64,000 nt of DNA from Herbiconiux sp. A18JL235 (GTDB lineage: Bacteria > Actinomycetota > Actinomycetes > Actinomycetales > Microbacteriaceae): assembly GCF_040939305.1 (NCBI RefSeq), contig NZ_CP162511.1, positions 2,790,001 to 2,854,000 of the forward strand, in the 5' to 3' direction. The translations under genes were made by a program, and so were the position numbers. The notes below the pieces were generated by a model. The model was not told the origin of the DNA, searched no databases, and saw nothing but the letters and a program-made list of their open reading frames with translations. This document shows positions 44,472 through 54,642 of the stretch, piece by piece. The first letter of the stretch is position 1. Each line of letters starts with the position of its first letter.

Positions 44472-47084
44472 ATGTCCGCACGCATGCCCGAGAAACCCGC
44501 TCTCGAAGGCCTCGAGGCGAAGTGGGACGCCGCCTGGTCGGAGCGCGGCACCTACCTGTTCGACCGTACGGCCGCAGCCGAGCAGGGCCGCAGCTGCGTG
44601 TACTCCATCGACACCCCGCCGCCCACTGCCTCGGGCTCGCTGCACATCGGCCACGTGTTCTCGTACACGCACACCGATGTGATCGCCCGCTTCCAGCGGA
44701 TGACCGGCAAGCGCGTGTTCTACCCCATCGGCTGGGACGACAACGGCCTGCCCACCGAGCGCCGCGTGCAGAACTACTACGGTGTGCGCTGCGACCCGTC
44801 GCTTCCCTACGACCCCGATTTCACCCCGCCCTTCGAGGGCGGCGACAACAAGTCGTCGAAGGCCGCCGACCAGGTGCCGATCTCGCGACGCAACTTCATC
44901 GAGCTGTGCGAGATCCTCACGGTCGAGGACGAGAAGCAGTTCGAGTCGCTCTGGCGCGACCTCGGCCTCTCGGTCGACTGGACGCAGACCTACCGCACCA
45001 TCTCGCGCGAGGCTCAGGCTGCATCCCAGCTGGCCTTCCTCCGCAACGTCGAGCGCGGCGAGGCCTACCAGGCCATGGCGCCGACCCTCTGGGACGTGAC
45101 GTTCCGCACCGCCGTCGCCCAGGCCGAGCTCGAAGACAAGGAGCAGCCGGGCGCCTACCACCGCCTCGCCTTCCACGGCGCAGACGGCTCCGACGTTTTC
45201 ATCGAGACCACCCGCCCCGAACTGCTGCCCGCCTGTGTGGCCCTGGTCGCGCATCCCGACGACGAGCGCTACCAGCCGCTGTTCGGCACCACCGTCACCA
45301 CCCCGGTGTTCGGCGTGGAGGTGCCCGTCGTGGCGCACCACCTCGCGCAGGCCGACAAGGGCTCGGGCATCGCCATGATCTGCACCTTCGGCGACCTCAC
45401 CGACGTCATCTGGTGGCGCGACCTCGACCTTCCGAACCGCGCCATCATCGGCTTCGACGGGCGCGTGGTGAGCGAGGCGCCGGCAGCCATCGAGTCGGAT
45501 GCGGGGCGCGCCGCCTACGCGCAGCTGGCCGGCAAGACGGTGTTCTCGGCCAAGCAGGCCGTGGTGGAACTGCTGCGCGAGTCGGGAGAGCTCATCGGCG
45601 ACCCCAAGCCCATCACTCACCCGGTGAAGTTCTTCGAGAAGGGCGACCGACCGCTCGAGATCGTCTCCACCCGCCAGTGGTACATCGCGAACGGCGCCCG
45701 CGACGAGGAGCTGCGGTCCCGGCTCATCGAACTCGGCAAAGAGCTCGATTGGCACCCTGACTTCATGCGCGTGCGCTACGAGAACTGGGTGGGCGGCCTG
45801 ACGGGCGACTGGCTCATCTCGCGTCAGCGCTTCTTCGGCGTGCCGCTGCCCGTCTGGTACCCGCTCGACGCCGACGGCAACCCCGTGTTCGACGCGCCCA
45901 TCCTCCCCTCCCCGGAGTCGCTGCCGGTCGACCCGTCCTCGGATGCCGCGCCCGGCTACAGCGAAGATCAGCGCGGAGTTCCCGGCGGCTTCCAGGGCGA
46001 GGTCGACGTAATGGACACCTGGGCGACCTCCTCCCTCACCCCGCAGCTCGCGGGCGGCTGGGAGCGCGACGCGGAGCTCTGGAACGTCGTGTTCCCCTTC
46101 GACCTGCGCCCGCAGGGGCAGGACATCATCCGCACGTGGCTGTTCTCCACCATGCTGCGCTCGGCCCTCGAGACCGGCGAGAAGCCCTGGGCGAACGCCG
46201 CCCTCTCGGGCTTCATCGTCGACCCCGACCGCAAGAAGATGTCGAAGTCGAAGGGCAACGTGGTGACGCCCGCCGACATCCTCGCCGCCCACGGCTCGGA
46301 TGCGGTGCGCTACTGGGCGGCATCCTCGCGGCTCGGCACCGACGCGGCCTTCGACGAGAAGAACCCGACGCAGATCAAGATCGGGCGGCGCCTCGCGATC
46401 AAGATCCTGAACGCCGCGAAGTTCGTGTACGGCTTCGAGCTGCCCGAGGGCTCGCACGCGGTCAGCAACCCGCTCGACAAGGGCATGCTCGCCGAGCTCG
46501 ACCACGTCGTCGCCTCCGCCACCACCGATCTGCGCGCCTACGACCACGCCCGTGCGCTCGAGACGGTGGAGCGCTTCTTCTGGACGTTCTGCGACGACTA
46601 CCTCGAGCTGGTGAAGGAGCGGGCTTACCGCGCCGAGGGAGCGCTCGAGGAGCGCGCCTCCGCGGTCATCGCCCTGCGCACCGCGCTCGAGACACTGCTG
46701 CGCCTGTTCGCCCCCTACCTGCCCTTCGCCACGGAGGAGGTGTGGTCGTGGACCCACGACGACTCCGTGCACACCGCGGCGTGGCCGACGGATGCGTGGC
46801 CCGCGCTCATGACGGAGGGGGCCGACGCGCGTGTGCTCGCGCTGGCCAGCCGCGCCCTCGTCGCCATCCGCCGCACCAAGACCGAGGCGAAGGTCTCGCA
46901 GCGGGTGCCGGTGGCCTCGGCCACCATCTCGGGGCCCGCCGAGGAGATCGAGCTGCTCGAACTCGTCGCCGACGACCTCAAGGCCGTGGGGCGTATCGCC
47001 CGCCTCGGCTTCGCCTCCGCGGAGGAGCTCTCGGTGAGCGATATAGTTCTAGCGCCCGAGGAGCAGCCGGAGGGCGCGCGATGA
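44472..47084 (+). CDS. valS: Valine-tRNA ligase
   Basis: Class I synthetase of 870 residues. The HIGH motif is HIGH at 58-61 and KMSKS is at 589-593, with the editing domain between. It lacks the long C-terminal coiled coil of the E. coli enzyme and is of the archaeal-like ValS group found in actinobacteria. TGGAGG stands about eight bases before the ATG. It leads a short operon with the GNAT and 80-residue proteins. Confidence 0.95.
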   Translation: MSARMPEKPALEGLEAKWDAAWSERGTYLFDRTAAAEQGRSCVYSIDTPPPTASGSLHIGHVFSYTHTDVIARFQRMTGKRVFYPIGWDDNGLPTERRVQNYYGVRCDPSLPYDPDFTPPFEGGDNKSSKAADQVPISRRNFIELCEILTVEDEKQFESLWRDLGLSVDWTQTYRTISREAQAASQLAFLRNVERGEAYQAMAPTLWDVTFRTAVAQAELEDKEQPGAYHRLAFHGADGSDVFIETTRPELLPACVALVAHPDDERYQPLFGTTVTTPVFGVEVPVVAHHLAQADKGSGIAMICTFGDLTDVIWWRDLDLPNRAIIGFDGRVVSEAPAAIESDAGRAAYAQLAGKTVFSAKQAVVELLRESGELIGDPKPITHPVKFFEKGDRPLEIVSTRQWYIANGARDEELRSRLIELGKELDWHPDFMRVRYENWVGGLTGDWLISRQRFFGVPLPVWYPLDADGNPVFDAPILPSPESLPVDPSSDAAPGYSEDQRGVPGGFQGEVDVMDTWATSSLTPQLAGGWERDAELWNVVFPFDLRPQGQDIIRTWLFSTMLRSALETGEKPWANAALSGFIVDPDRKKMSKSKGNVVTPADILAAHGSDAVRYWAASSRLGTDAAFDEKNPTQIKIGRRLAIKILNAAKFVYGFELPEGSHAVSNPLDKGMLAELDHVVASATTDLRAYDHARALETVERFFWTFCDDYLELVKERAYRAEGALEERASAVIALRTALETLLRLFAPYLPFATEEVWSWTHDDSVHTAAWPTDAWPALMTEGADARVLALASRALVAIRRTKTEAKVSQRVPVASATISGPAEEIELLELVADDLKAVGRIARLGFASAEELSVSDIVLAPEEQPEGAR

Positions 47085-47098
47085 ACCAGGAGGCGACG

Positions 47099-47554
47099 AT
47101 GCCCATCGAGGTGCGACCCGTGCGAACGGGCGAGTTCTTCCCGTGGCACGCCGCGTACACCGGTTACGGGGAGTTCTACGAGACCCCGCTGCACGACGAG
47201 AAGGCCGTGCTGGTGTGGAGCTGGATCATCGATCCGTCGCACGAGCTCGAGTGCCTTGTCGCCGTCGAGCCCGGTGACGACGGCGACGAGGTCGTGGGGC
47301 TCGCGCACTTCCGCGAATTCGCCCGGCCGCTCGAGGGCAACCGCGGCATCTACCTCGACGATCTGTTCGTGCTGCCCGAGAAGCGCGCCGGCGGCGTCGG
47401 CCGCGCGCTCATCGAGGGCGTCTACGCCGTGGGGCGCGAGCGGGGAATCGCCGTGGTCACCTGGATCACCGCGGAAGACAACGAGACCGCCCGCACGCTC
47501 TACGACCAGATCGCCGAGAAGACCGCCTGGGTCACCTACGAGAAGGCACTGTGA
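47099..47554 (+). CDS. GNAT family N-acetyltransferase
   Basis: Acetyl-CoA-dependent transferase of 151 residues, with YLDDLFVLPEKRAGGVGRAL (about 83-102) as the beta4 and acetyl-CoA-binding A motif. AGGAGG lies six bases before the ATG at 47099; an ATG at 47081 overlapping the valS stop would also be in frame. The substrate is unknown. Co-transcription with valS seems likely. Confidence 0.87.
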   Translation: MPIEVRPVRTGEFFPWHAAYTGYGEFYETPLHDEKAVLVWSWIIDPSHELECLVAVEPGDDGDEVVGLAHFREFARPLEGNRGIYLDDLFVLPEKRAGGVGRALIEGVYAVGRERGIAVVTWITAEDNETARTLYDQIAEKTAWVTYEKAL

Positions 47555-47796
47555 TGATCCAGCTGGGCACCCGGTGGCTCGTCGGCGACGAGCCACCGTC
47601 ACGGCTTCCGCAGCCCGTGATCGACGCGATCTACGAGGTGGAGGGCGAACTCGCCGAGCAGGGTGTCGACGCCTCCGAGTGGAGCTGGACCCTCACCTGG
47701 CTCGAAGGCAAGCCCGTCGTCGAGCTCGACGACGAGACCACCGTCGAGTACGACCCCGAGACCGACTCGGCGATCGTCACCGCGCCCGAGGGCTGA
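47554..47796 (+). CDS. Small acidic protein of unknown function
   Basis: An 80-residue acidic protein (many Asp/Glu) coupled to the GNAT gene by TGATG; a GTG at 47551 is the alternative start. No known domain is recognised. Codon usage (high third-position GC) and the coupling support it as a real gene. Confidence 0.65.
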   Translation: MIQLGTRWLVGDEPPSRLPQPVIDAIYEVEGELAEQGVDASEWSWTLTWLEGKPVVELDDETTVEYDPETDSAIVTAPEG

Positions 47797-47809
47797 GGCC
47801 CCCGCCCGT

Positions 47810-48793
47810 TCAGAACCCCTCGGGTAGCCGCGGGGTGTACGGCGCCTCGAGCGCGGCGAGTTCTTCTGCCGAGAGCGTGATCTCGAGCGACGCCACCGCG
47901 TCGTCGAGATGCTGCGGCTTCGTCGCTCCGACGATTGGCGCCGTCACCGCCTCCTGCTGGCGCACCCACGCGAGCGCGACCTGGGCGCGCGTGGCCCCTC
48001 GCTCGTCGGCGACGCGGCCCACCGCATCCACGATCGCCCGGTCGGCGGCTTCGGCCTGCCCGTACATCGACTTGGTCACGGCGTCGAGACCGTCGCGCTT
48101 CGTCGATTCGCCCCAGGGGCGGGTCAGCCGCCCGCGCGCGAGCGGACTCCAGGGCAGCACGCCCACGCCCTGGTCGAGGGTGAGCTTGTGCATCTCACGC
48201 TCCTCCTCGCGCTGCAGCAGGTTGTACTGGTCCTGCATCGAGACGAACCGCGTCCATCCGTTCGTCTCGGCGACGTGCTGCGCCTTCTGGAACTGCCACG
48301 CCCACATCGAACTCGCACCGATGTAGCGGGCCTTGCCCGATTTCACCACGTCGTGCAGGGCCTCCATCGTCTCCTCGATGGGGGTCTCGTCGTCCCAGCG
48401 GTGGATCTGGTAGAGGTCGACATAGTCGGTGCCGAGACGGCGAAGGCTCTGATCGATCGCGTCCAGGATGTGCACCCTCGACAGCCCCTCGTTGTTGGCG
48501 CCTGCCCCGGTGCGGAAGAACACCTTCGTCGCGATCTCGATCTCGTCGCGCCTCGCGAGCTCACCGAGCATCCGGCCGGTGATCTCCTCGCTCGTGCCGT
48601 CGGAATACATGTCGGCGGTGTCGAAGGTGGTGATCCCCGCCTCGATCGCCTTCTCGAAGAACGGGCGCGCCTGTTCTTCGGGCAGGGTCCACTCGTGGGG
48701 GCCGCGGTGGGGTTCGCCGTAGCTCATGCAGCCGAGCACGATGCTCGAGACCTTGAGGCCGGAGCGGCCGAGGCGGACGTGGTCCATGGTCAT
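47810..48793 (-). CDS. Aldo/keto reductase
   Basis: NADPH-dependent TIM-barrel oxidoreductase of 327 residues with the AKR tetrad visible: D in TFDTADMYSDG, Y in the same motif, K in ATKVF and H in LYQIHRW. The late VGATKPQHLDDAV segment contacts NADPH. It resembles the YajO/YdhF-type general-purpose AKRs. AAAGGA stands before the ATG. It lies just downstream of benE; no shared pathway is obvious. Confidence 0.9.
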   Translation of the reverse strand: MTMDHVRLGRSGLKVSSIVLGCMSYGEPHRGPHEWTLPEEQARPFFEKAIEAGITTFDTADMYSDGTSEEITGRMLGELARRDEIEIATKVFFRTGAGANNEGLSRVHILDAIDQSLRRLGTDYVDLYQIHRWDDETPIEETMEALHDVVKSGKARYIGASSMWAWQFQKAQHVAETNGWTRFVSMQDQYNLLQREEEREMHKLTLDQGVGVLPWSPLARGRLTRPWGESTKRDGLDAVTKSMYGQAEAADRAIVDAVGRVADERGATRAQVALAWVRQQEAVTAPIVGATKPQHLDDAVASLEITLSAEELAALEAPYTPRLPEGF

Positions 48794-48800
48794 GATGCGG

Positions 48801-49985
48801 TCATCCTTTCGGGTCGACGGTGGCGGTCGCGACGGTGCGCCGCCGAGGGAAGGCTGTCCAGAGCATGATGAGGCCCCCGACGAGGAGCCCCCAGAACGCC
48901 GAGCCGATGCTCGCTATGGTGACCCCGGATGCGGTGACCAGGAAGGTGGAGATGGCCGGGATGCGGTGGGCGGGCAGTTCGATGGCGCTCGCCACAGCCG
49001 TCACCAATGCACCGAGGAGCGCCAGGCCGGCAACAGCGGTGATGAGCACCGGGGGCGCCGCAGAGATGAGGGCCGTGGCGACGCCGGCGGAGAGGCCGAA
49101 GACGACGAAGCCGATGCCCGAGGTGACGGTGGCGATCCAGCGCTTCGATCGGTCGGGATGGGAGTCGGGACCCGCCATGATGGCCGCCGTGATGGCCGCG
49201 AGGTTCACGGCGTGGCCGCCGAAGAACGAGCCGGCGACGGTGCCGATGCCGGAGGCGAGGAGGGCGGGGCGCGGAGGCACGCTGTAGCCGAAGGTCGACA
49301 TCACCGCGAACCCGGGAACGTTCTGACCCGCCATGGTGACGATGAACAGCGGCAGGCCGAGACTCACGATGACGAGCGGGTCGAACACGGGGGCGACGAA
49401 GCTCACCTGGGGCGCGAGACTCGCGTCGCTCAGCCAGCCGCCGCCGGCCGACACGCCGATGCCGATCGCGGCGACGACCATGGCGGCCGGCACCGCCCAC
49501 CGCGGCGCGAAGCGGAACAGCACGAGCCAGGTGACGATGACCGGGAGGGCGAGCAGGGGGATCTCGACGGCAGCGGTGATGGGCGCGAGGCAGATGGGGA
49601 AGAGGATCCCCGCCAGCATCGCGCTGGCCAGGGGGCGCGGGATGCTCGTGATGGCGCGGCCGAGCGCGGGCCACAGGCCGCACAGCACGATGAGCACGCC
49701 GCAGACGAGGAACGCGCCGGTCGCGGCGCGGAAGTCGTTCGTGGTGGCCGAGGCGGCGACGAGAAGGGCGGCGCCCGGCGTCGACCAGGCGAACGAGATC
49801 GGCATGCGGAAGGTGGAGGCGAGGACGATGCAGCACAGCCCGCTGGCCACGCAGACGACGAGCAGGCCGCTGGCCGCCTGGGCGTCGTTCGCGCCGACGG
49901 CGTGGAGGCCGGCGACGACGAGCACGAACGAGCTCGCGAAGCCGGTGATGGCCGCGACGATGCCGGCGGCGATGGGCTGGATGAT
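48801..49985 (-). CDS. benE: BenE-type benzoate/H+ symporter, apparent ATC start
   Basis: Secondary transporter of about 394 residues with 11-12 hydrophobic helices, of the BenE (benzoate:H+ symporter) family. Similarity begins with an IQPIAAGIVAA-type helix that is encoded before any ATG, GTG or TTG in this frame; between the clpX stop and that helix there is none. The only matching initiator is ATC at 49985-49983, preceded by GGAGG with a five-base spacer. A conventional call would use the GTG at 49925, losing 20 residues of the first helix and having no ribosome binding site. A base error (ATG to ATC) is the main alternative. No benzoate catabolic genes are nearby, so the substrate is uncertain. 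Confidence 0.75.
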   Translation of the reverse strand: MIQPIAAGIVAAITGFASSFVLVVAGLHAVGANDAQAASGLLVVCVASGLCCIVLASTFRMPISFAWSTPGAALLVAASATTNDFRAATGAFLVCGVLIVLCGLWPALGRAITSIPRPLASAMLAGILFPICLAPITAAVEIPLLALPVIVTWLVLFRFAPRWAVPAAMVVAAIGIGVSAGGGWLSDASLAPQVSFVAPVFDPLVIVSLGLPLFIVTMAGQNVPGFAVMSTFGYSVPPRPALLASGIGTVAGSFFGGHAVNLAAITAAIMAGPDSHPDRSKRWIATVTSGIGFVVFGLSAGVATALISAAPPVLITAVAGLALLGALVTAVASAIELPAHRIPAISTFLVTASGVTIASIGSAFWGLLVGGLIMLWTAFPRRRTVATATVDPKG

Positions 49986-50081
49986 GGGAGCCTCCGGTGG
50001 GCCGGGCCGTTGCCGCTCGCTGTGCGACGGCCCGCGGCGGAGGCGGGCCGGCCGCGCGGAGCGGCGGGCGGACGAGGAGGA

Positions 50082-51359
50082 CTAGGCCGACTTCTCCTCG
50101 CGACGCGCGGGGCGCGGCACGATGGTGGGGGCGGCGTTCTCGAGCACGGCTTCGCGGGTGACGATGACTCGGCCCACCTCATCGGTGGAGGGGACCTCGA
50201 ACATGATGGGGCCGAGCACCTCCTCCATGATGGCGCGGAGCCCGCGAGCGCCCGTCTGCCGCAGCACGGCGAGGTCGGCGATGGCCTCGAGGGCGTCGCG
50301 CTCGAAGTCGAGCTCCACCCCGTCGAGTTCGAACATGCGCTGGTACTGGCGGACCAGGGCGTTGCGCGGCTCGGTGAGGATCTGCATGAGAGCCTCCTGG
50401 TCGAGCGGGGTGACCGTGGTGACGACGGGGAGTCGGCCGATGAACTCGGGGATGAGACCGAACTTGTGGAGGTCTTCCGGCAACACCTCGCCGAACAGGT
50501 TCGCGTCGGCCTTCTTGCTGTAGAGCGGTGAGTTGAAGCCGATGCCGCGCTTGCCGGCGCGCTGGGAGATGATCTCTTCGAGTCCGGCGAAGGCACCGGC
50601 GACGATGAACAGCACGTTCGTCGTGTCGATCTGGATGAACTCCTGGTGCGGATGCTTGCGGCCGCCCTGCGGGGGAACGCTCGCCACGGTGCCCTCGAGG
50701 ATCTTCAGCAGCGCCTGCTGAACACCCTCGCCCGACACGTCGCGGGTGATGGAGGGGTTCTCGGCCTTCCGCGCGATCTTGTCGACCTCGTCGATGTAGA
50801 TGATGCCGGTCTCGGCGCGCTTGACGTCGTAGTCAGCGGCCTGGATGAGCTTCAGCAGGATGTTCTCGACGTCTTCGCCGACGTAGCCCGCCTCGGTGAG
50901 CGCGGTGGCGTCGGCGACGGCGAACGGCACGTTGAGGCGCTTCGCGAGGGTCTGGGCGAGATAGGTCTTGCCGCAGCCGGTGGGGCCGATGAGCAGGATG
51001 TTGCTCTTCGCGATCTCGACCTCGTTCGCCTGCGCCTCGGCAGAGACGATGGCGTTGCGGGCGCGGGTGCGCTTGTAGTGGTTGTAGACGGCGACGCTCA
51101 GGGAGCGCTTCGCTGCATCTTGGCCGATGACGTACTCTTCGAGGAAGTTGTAGATCTCTTTCGGCTTCGGCAGTTCGAACTCGCCGACCGCTTCTTCGCT
51201 GGCCTCGGAGAGGCGCTCCTCGATGATCTCGTTGCACAGCTCGACGCATTCGTCGCAGATGTACACGCCGGGGCCCGCGATGAGCTGCTGAACCTGCTTC
51301 TGGCTCTTTCCGCAGAACGAGCATTTGAGCAGATCGGCGCTCTCTCCGATGCGTGCCAT
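50082..51359 (-). CDS. clpX: ATP-dependent Clp protease ATP-binding subunit ClpX
   Basis: Hexameric AAA+ unfoldase that feeds substrates to ClpP, 425 residues. The N-terminal zinc-binding domain has C13, C16, C35 and C38. Walker A GPTGCGKT, Walker [10 protein letters not shown] and the RGLRAIMEE sensor 2 segment follow. GAGGAGG stands seven bases before the ATG. It lies with clpP1 and clpP2 in the same orientation, separated by one small ATPase gene. Confidence 0.96.
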   Translation of the reverse strand: MARIGESADLLKCSFCGKSQKQVQQLIAGPGVYICDECVELCNEIIEERLSEASEEAVGEFELPKPKEIYNFLEEYVIGQDAAKRSLSVAVYNHYKRTRARNAIVSAEAQANEVEIAKSNILLIGPTGCGKTYLAQTLAKRLNVPFAVADATALTEAGYVGEDVENILLKLIQAADYDVKRAETGIIYIDEVDKIARKAENPSITRDVSGEGVQQALLKILEGTVASVPPQGGRKHPHQEFIQIDTTNVLFIVAGAFAGLEEIISQRAGKRGIGFNSPLYSKKADANLFGEVLPEDLHKFGLIPEFIGRLPVVTTVTPLDQEALMQILTEPRNALVRQYQRMFELDGVELDFERDALEAIADLAVLRQTGARGLRAIMEEVLGPIMFEVPSTDEVGRVIVTREAVLENAAPTIVPRPARREEKSA

Positions 51360-51390
51360 ACCCAGCCTCCTCTTCGCTGTTCCCCCGAGC

Positions 51391-52137
51391 CTAACCCGTA
51401 CCACCGACGATGTGGCGCAGATACCGGCCCGGGGCGTCGAGAAACCCCCGCCAGTGGGCGACGATCTCGAGTTCCTCCCACGTCGTCTCCCGGATGCCCC
51501 ATTCCCCCAGCTCGAGAATGGTCGCACCGGGCAGCGCCGCGAGCACCGGCGAGTGCGTCGCGCACACCACCTGCGCCCCGGCCCGCACCAACTCGTCGAG
51601 CTGCGCGATGAACCGCAGTGTCGACTGGAACGACAGCGCTGCCTCCGGCTCGTCGAGGCAGAAGAACCCCGGCGAGTCGATCTTGCGGTCGAGCAGAGCC
51701 AGGAACGACTCCCCGTGACTCATCTCGTGCAGATCGCCGTCGGGCGACTGCGGCAACGACTCCAGGTAGCTGTAGTACCCGTGCATCGTCTCCGCCCTGA
51801 GGAAGAAGCCCCACCGCGGGGCCACCAGCCCCCGTCGCAGGTTCAGCCACTCCCCGAGCGGCGACTCGCTGGCGCGCGTCGTCGCGCCGCCGTGCCGTGT
51901 GCCGCCCTCGGCGGGGAACCCGAAGGCCATCGCGATGCCTTCGAGCAGCGTCGACTTGCCGCATCCGTTCTCCCCCACCAGGAAGGTGATGCCGGGAGGG
52001 AGCTCGAGGCCGTCGCGACGTATCTGGGCCACCGCGGGCACCGTCATGGGCCAGGAACCGGCGACAGCCGGGGCATCCGCGAAGAAGACGATCTCGCGGA
52101 TGGCCCGGCTGTCGGTGAGCCAGTCCTGTTCGGACAT
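51391..52137 (-). CDS. AAA family ATPase (SMC/RecF-like ABC fold)
   Basis: ABC-type ATPase of 248 residues with Walker [10 protein letters not shown] near residues 54-62, the signature-like [11 protein letters not shown], Walker [13 protein letters not shown] and switch [11 protein letters not shown]. Without transmembrane or coiled-coil parts, it belongs to the stand-alone AAA_21/AAA_15 predicted ATPases related to the overcoming-lysogenization/toxin group. It sits between clpX and clpP2. Its ribosome binding site is weak. Function unknown. Confidence 0.82.
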   Translation of the reverse strand: MSEQDWLTDSRAIREIVFFADAPAVAGSWPMTVPAVAQIRRDGLELPPGITFLVGENGCGKSTLLEGIAMAFGFPAEGGTRHGGATTRASESPLGEWLNLRRGLVAPRWGFFLRAETMHGYYSYLESLPQSPDGDLHEMSHGESFLALLDRKIDSPGFFCLDEPEAALSFQSTLRFIAQLDELVRAGAQVVCATHSPVLAALPGATILELGEWGIRETTWEELEIVAHWRGFLDAPGRYLRHIVGGTG

Positions 52138-52160
52138 GAGGCGGATGCTTCGCTCAGCTC

Positions 52161-52826
52161 TCAGCTGACCAGGGCGGGGACCGCCTTGCGGGAGGTGAGC
52201 ACCTGGTCGATGAGGCCGTACTCGAGGGCCTCGTCGGCGGAGAGGATCTTGTCGCGGTCGATGTCTTTGTTGACCTCTTCGAGCGAGCGCTTCGAGTGCT
52301 TCGAGAGCGTGCCCTCGAGCCAGGTGCGCATGCGCAGGATCTCTCGGGCCTGGATCTCGATATCGGAGGCCTGCCCACCACCCTGGCCGGTGGCCGGCTG
52401 GTGGATGAGGATGCGCGCGTTCGGCAGGGCCAGACGCTTGCCCGGCGTGCCGGCGGCGAGCAGCACCGCAGCAGCGGAGGCCGCCTGACCGAGGCACACG
52501 GTCTGGATCTGCGGGCGCACGTACTGCATCGTGTCGTAGATCGCCGTCATCGCGGTGAACGAGCCACCGGGCGAGTTGATGTACATCTCGATGTCGCGGT
52601 CGGGGTCTTGCGACTCGAGCACGAGCAGCTGGGCCATGATGTCGTCGGCCGAGGCGTCGTCGATCTGCACGCCCAGGAAGATGATGCGGTCTTCGAAGAG
52701 CTTCGCGTAGGGGTCTTGGCGCTTGAAGCCGTAGGCGGTGCGCTCCTCGAAGCTGGGGAGGATGTAGCGGTCGCTCGGCATCGTGCCGTTGCGGTAGGCA
52801 CTCGCACCGAAAGTGGGGGTTTCCAT
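52161..52826 (-). CDS. clpP2: ATP-dependent Clp protease proteolytic subunit ClpP2
   Basis: Serine peptidase of 221 residues. The catalytic Ser is in [10 protein letters not shown] and the His in ILIHQP; the Asp follows in the C-terminal part ([11 protein letters not shown] region). Actinobacteria need a mixed ClpP1P2 tetradecamer. The longer N-terminal extension (about 20 residues) fits the ClpP2 paralog and is probably processed. It is 46 bases downstream of clpP1. Confidence 0.94.
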   Translation of the reverse strand: METPTFGASAYRNGTMPSDRYILPSFEERTAYGFKRQDPYAKLFEDRIIFLGVQIDDASADDIMAQLLVLESQDPDRDIEMYINSPGGSFTAMTAIYDTMQYVRPQIQTVCLGQAASAAAVLLAAGTPGKRLALPNARILIHQPATGQGGGQASDIEIQAREILRMRTWLEGTLSKHSKRSLEEVNKDIDRDKILSADEALEYGLIDQVLTSRKAVPALVS

Positions 52827-52872
52827 CGTTCTGTTTACCTGTTCTCTAGGAATACGTCGGTGTCGGTGCGGG

Positions 52873-53457
52873 TCAGGCGTCGGTTCCGCCGCCACCGGCG
52901 ACGTCGGTGGCGAACTCGCGCACGTGGTCGACGAAGCCGTACTCGAGGGCCTCCTGCGCGCTGAACCAGCGGTCGCGGTCACCGTCTTCGTTGACCTGCT
53001 CGACCGTCTTGCCGGTCTGGGCTGCGGTGATCTCGGCGAGGCGCTGCTTCATGCTCAGGATGAGCTGGGCCTGCGTCTGGATGTCGGATGCGGTTCCACC
53101 GAAACCACCGTGCGGCTGGTGCAGCAGAACTCGGGCGTTGGGCGTGATGTAGCGCTTGCCCTTGGTTCCCGAGGTGAGCAGGAACTGCCCCATCGAGGCG
53201 GCCATGCCGATGCCGACGGTGACGATGTCGTTCGGCACGAACTTCATCGTGTCGTAGATCGCCATGCCCGCCGTGATCGAGCCACCGGGCGAGTTGATGT
53301 AGAGGTAGATGTCGCGCTTGGGGTCTTCGGCGGCGAGCAGAAGGATCTTGGCGCAGATCTCGTTCGCGTTGTCGTCGCGAACCTCGGAACCGAGCCAGAT
53401 GATCCGGTCTTTCAGCAGCCGGTCGAAGACGCTGGATGGGAGAGCCTGTTCGGCCAT
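52873..53457 (-). CDS. clpP1: ATP-dependent Clp protease proteolytic subunit ClpP1
   Basis: Serine peptidase of 194 residues, with catalytic Ser in [10 protein letters not shown] and His in [11 protein letters not shown]. The ATG at 53457 has a GGAG element; an in-frame TTG at 53472 is less likely. A Gly-rich, acidic tail (about 188-194) ends the protein. A TAGATT hexamer about 40 bases upstream may be its -10. I did not find a clear ClgR palindrome. Confidence 0.94.
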   Translation of the reverse strand: MAEQALPSSVFDRLLKDRIIWLGSEVRDDNANEICAKILLLAAEDPKRDIYLYINSPGGSITAGMAIYDTMKFVPNDIVTVGIGMAASMGQFLLTSGTKGKRYITPNARVLLHQPHGGFGGTASDIQTQAQLILSMKQRLAEITAAQTGKTVEQVNEDGDRDRWFSAQEALEYGFVDHVREFATDVAGGGGTDA

Positions 53458-53607
53458 GTGTTGTCGCTCCAATTCGCTTGCAGTGGTTTGAATCTACTGG
53501 GTGGAACGCGCCGCGGGGCGGCTGTTCGCCGTCGGCAGAGTCGCCGGAGGTGCTAGAACAGTCATGCTCCGGGCAGAAGGCCCCGACGACGACGCGAAGG
53601 ACCATGG

Positions 53608-54573
53608 ATGCCGTTCACCGATCTCCCCCTCGACCTGCTGCGCGAGTACCGCCCCGAGGTGGCGGAGCCGGCCGACTTCGACGCCTTCTGGGAGCGCACC
53701 CTCGCCGAGTCGCGCGCCCAGGGCACGGTGGCGGAGCTCAGCCCGGCGACGACCCCGATCACGGCGTTCCGCATCGACGACCTCACCTTCTCGGGCTTCG
53801 GCGGCGAGCCGGTGAAGGCCTGGGTCACCCGCCCCCGCGACGCGGAGGGCCCGCTTCCCGTCGTGGTCGAGTACGTCGGGTACGGCGGTGGGCGCGGCCT
53901 CGCCGGCGAACGGACGCTCTGGGCCTCCGCCGGCTACGTGCACGTGCTCATGGACACCCGCGGCCAGGGCAGCGCCTGGGGCAGCGGCGGCGACACCCCC
54001 GACCCGCACGGCTCGGGCCCCTCAGCACCGGGCTTCATGTCGAAGGGGCTCCACGACCCCGAGGAGTACTACTACCGGCGCGTGTTCACCGACGGCGTGC
54101 GACTCATCGACGCCGTCGCGACCCTGGAGGGCGTCGACCCCACCCGCATCGCCGTCACCGGCGGCAGCCAGGGCGGCGGCATCTCGATCGCGGTGGCCGG
54201 CCTCGTCCCCGATCTCCTCGGCGTGATGCCCGACGTGCCCTTCCTGTGCCACTTCCGCCGGGCGGTCGAAGCGACCCCGGAGGCCCCGTTCACCGAGCTC
54301 GCCCGTTACCTCTCGGTGCATCGCGACGCCGAGAGCACGGTCTTCGACACCCTCTCCTATTTCGACGGCGTGAACTTCGCCCGCCGGGCGACGGCTCCCG
54401 CCCTGTTCTCGGTGGCCCTGATGGACCCGGTCGTGCTCCCCTCGACGGTGTACGCCGCCTACAACCACTACGCCGCCGACGCCTCGATGGAGGTCTACCC
54501 CTACAACGGCCACGAGGGCGGCCAGATGCACCAGTGGGTGAAGCAGGCCGAGTGGTTGGCCGGGCTGCGCTGA
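53608..54573 (+). CDS. Acetylxylan esterase/cephalosporin-C deacetylase (CE7)
   Basis: Alpha/beta-hydrolase of 321 residues in the CE7 (AXE1) family. The nucleophile Ser is in GGSQGGG (about 185-191), after the typical DTRGQGS segment and before the C-terminal Asp and NGHEGG histidine region. No signal peptide is visible, so the enzyme is probably cytosolic and acts on acetylated oligosaccharides. GAAGGA lies six bases before the ATG. It is divergent from clpP1. Confidence 0.9.
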   Translation: MPFTDLPLDLLREYRPEVAEPADFDAFWERTLAESRAQGTVAELSPATTPITAFRIDDLTFSGFGGEPVKAWVTRPRDAEGPLPVVVEYVGYGGGRGLAGERTLWASAGYVHVLMDTRGQGSAWGSGGDTPDPHGSGPSAPGFMSKGLHDPEEYYYRRVFTDGVRLIDAVATLEGVDPTRIAVTGGSQGGGISIAVAGLVPDLLGVMPDVPFLCHFRRAVEATPEAPFTELARYLSVHRDAESTVFDTLSYFDGVNFARRATAPALFSVALMDPVVLPSTVYAAYNHYAADASMEVYPYNGHEGGQMHQWVKQAEWLAGLR

Positions 54574-54591
54574 CGCGCATCCGCTGAACAC

Positions 54592-54629
54592 GGAAAGGCC
54601 CGCATCCGGTGCAGGATGCGGGCCTTTCC
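54592..54629. terminator. Bidirectional terminator between esterase and tig
   Basis: Perfect 16-bp stem GGAAAGGCCCGCATCC / GGATGCGGGCCTTTCC with a 6-base loop. The A-rich 5' and T-rich 3' bases of the stem suit termination from both convergent genes. Confidence 0.85.
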
Positions 54630-54642
54630 GTAGAGGGATCGA

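Noticed and set aside
53458..53607. ClgR operator for clpP1P2
   Set aside because: Only half-sites resembling TTCGCC are present; no symmetric GTTCGC-N-GCGAAC site was found.
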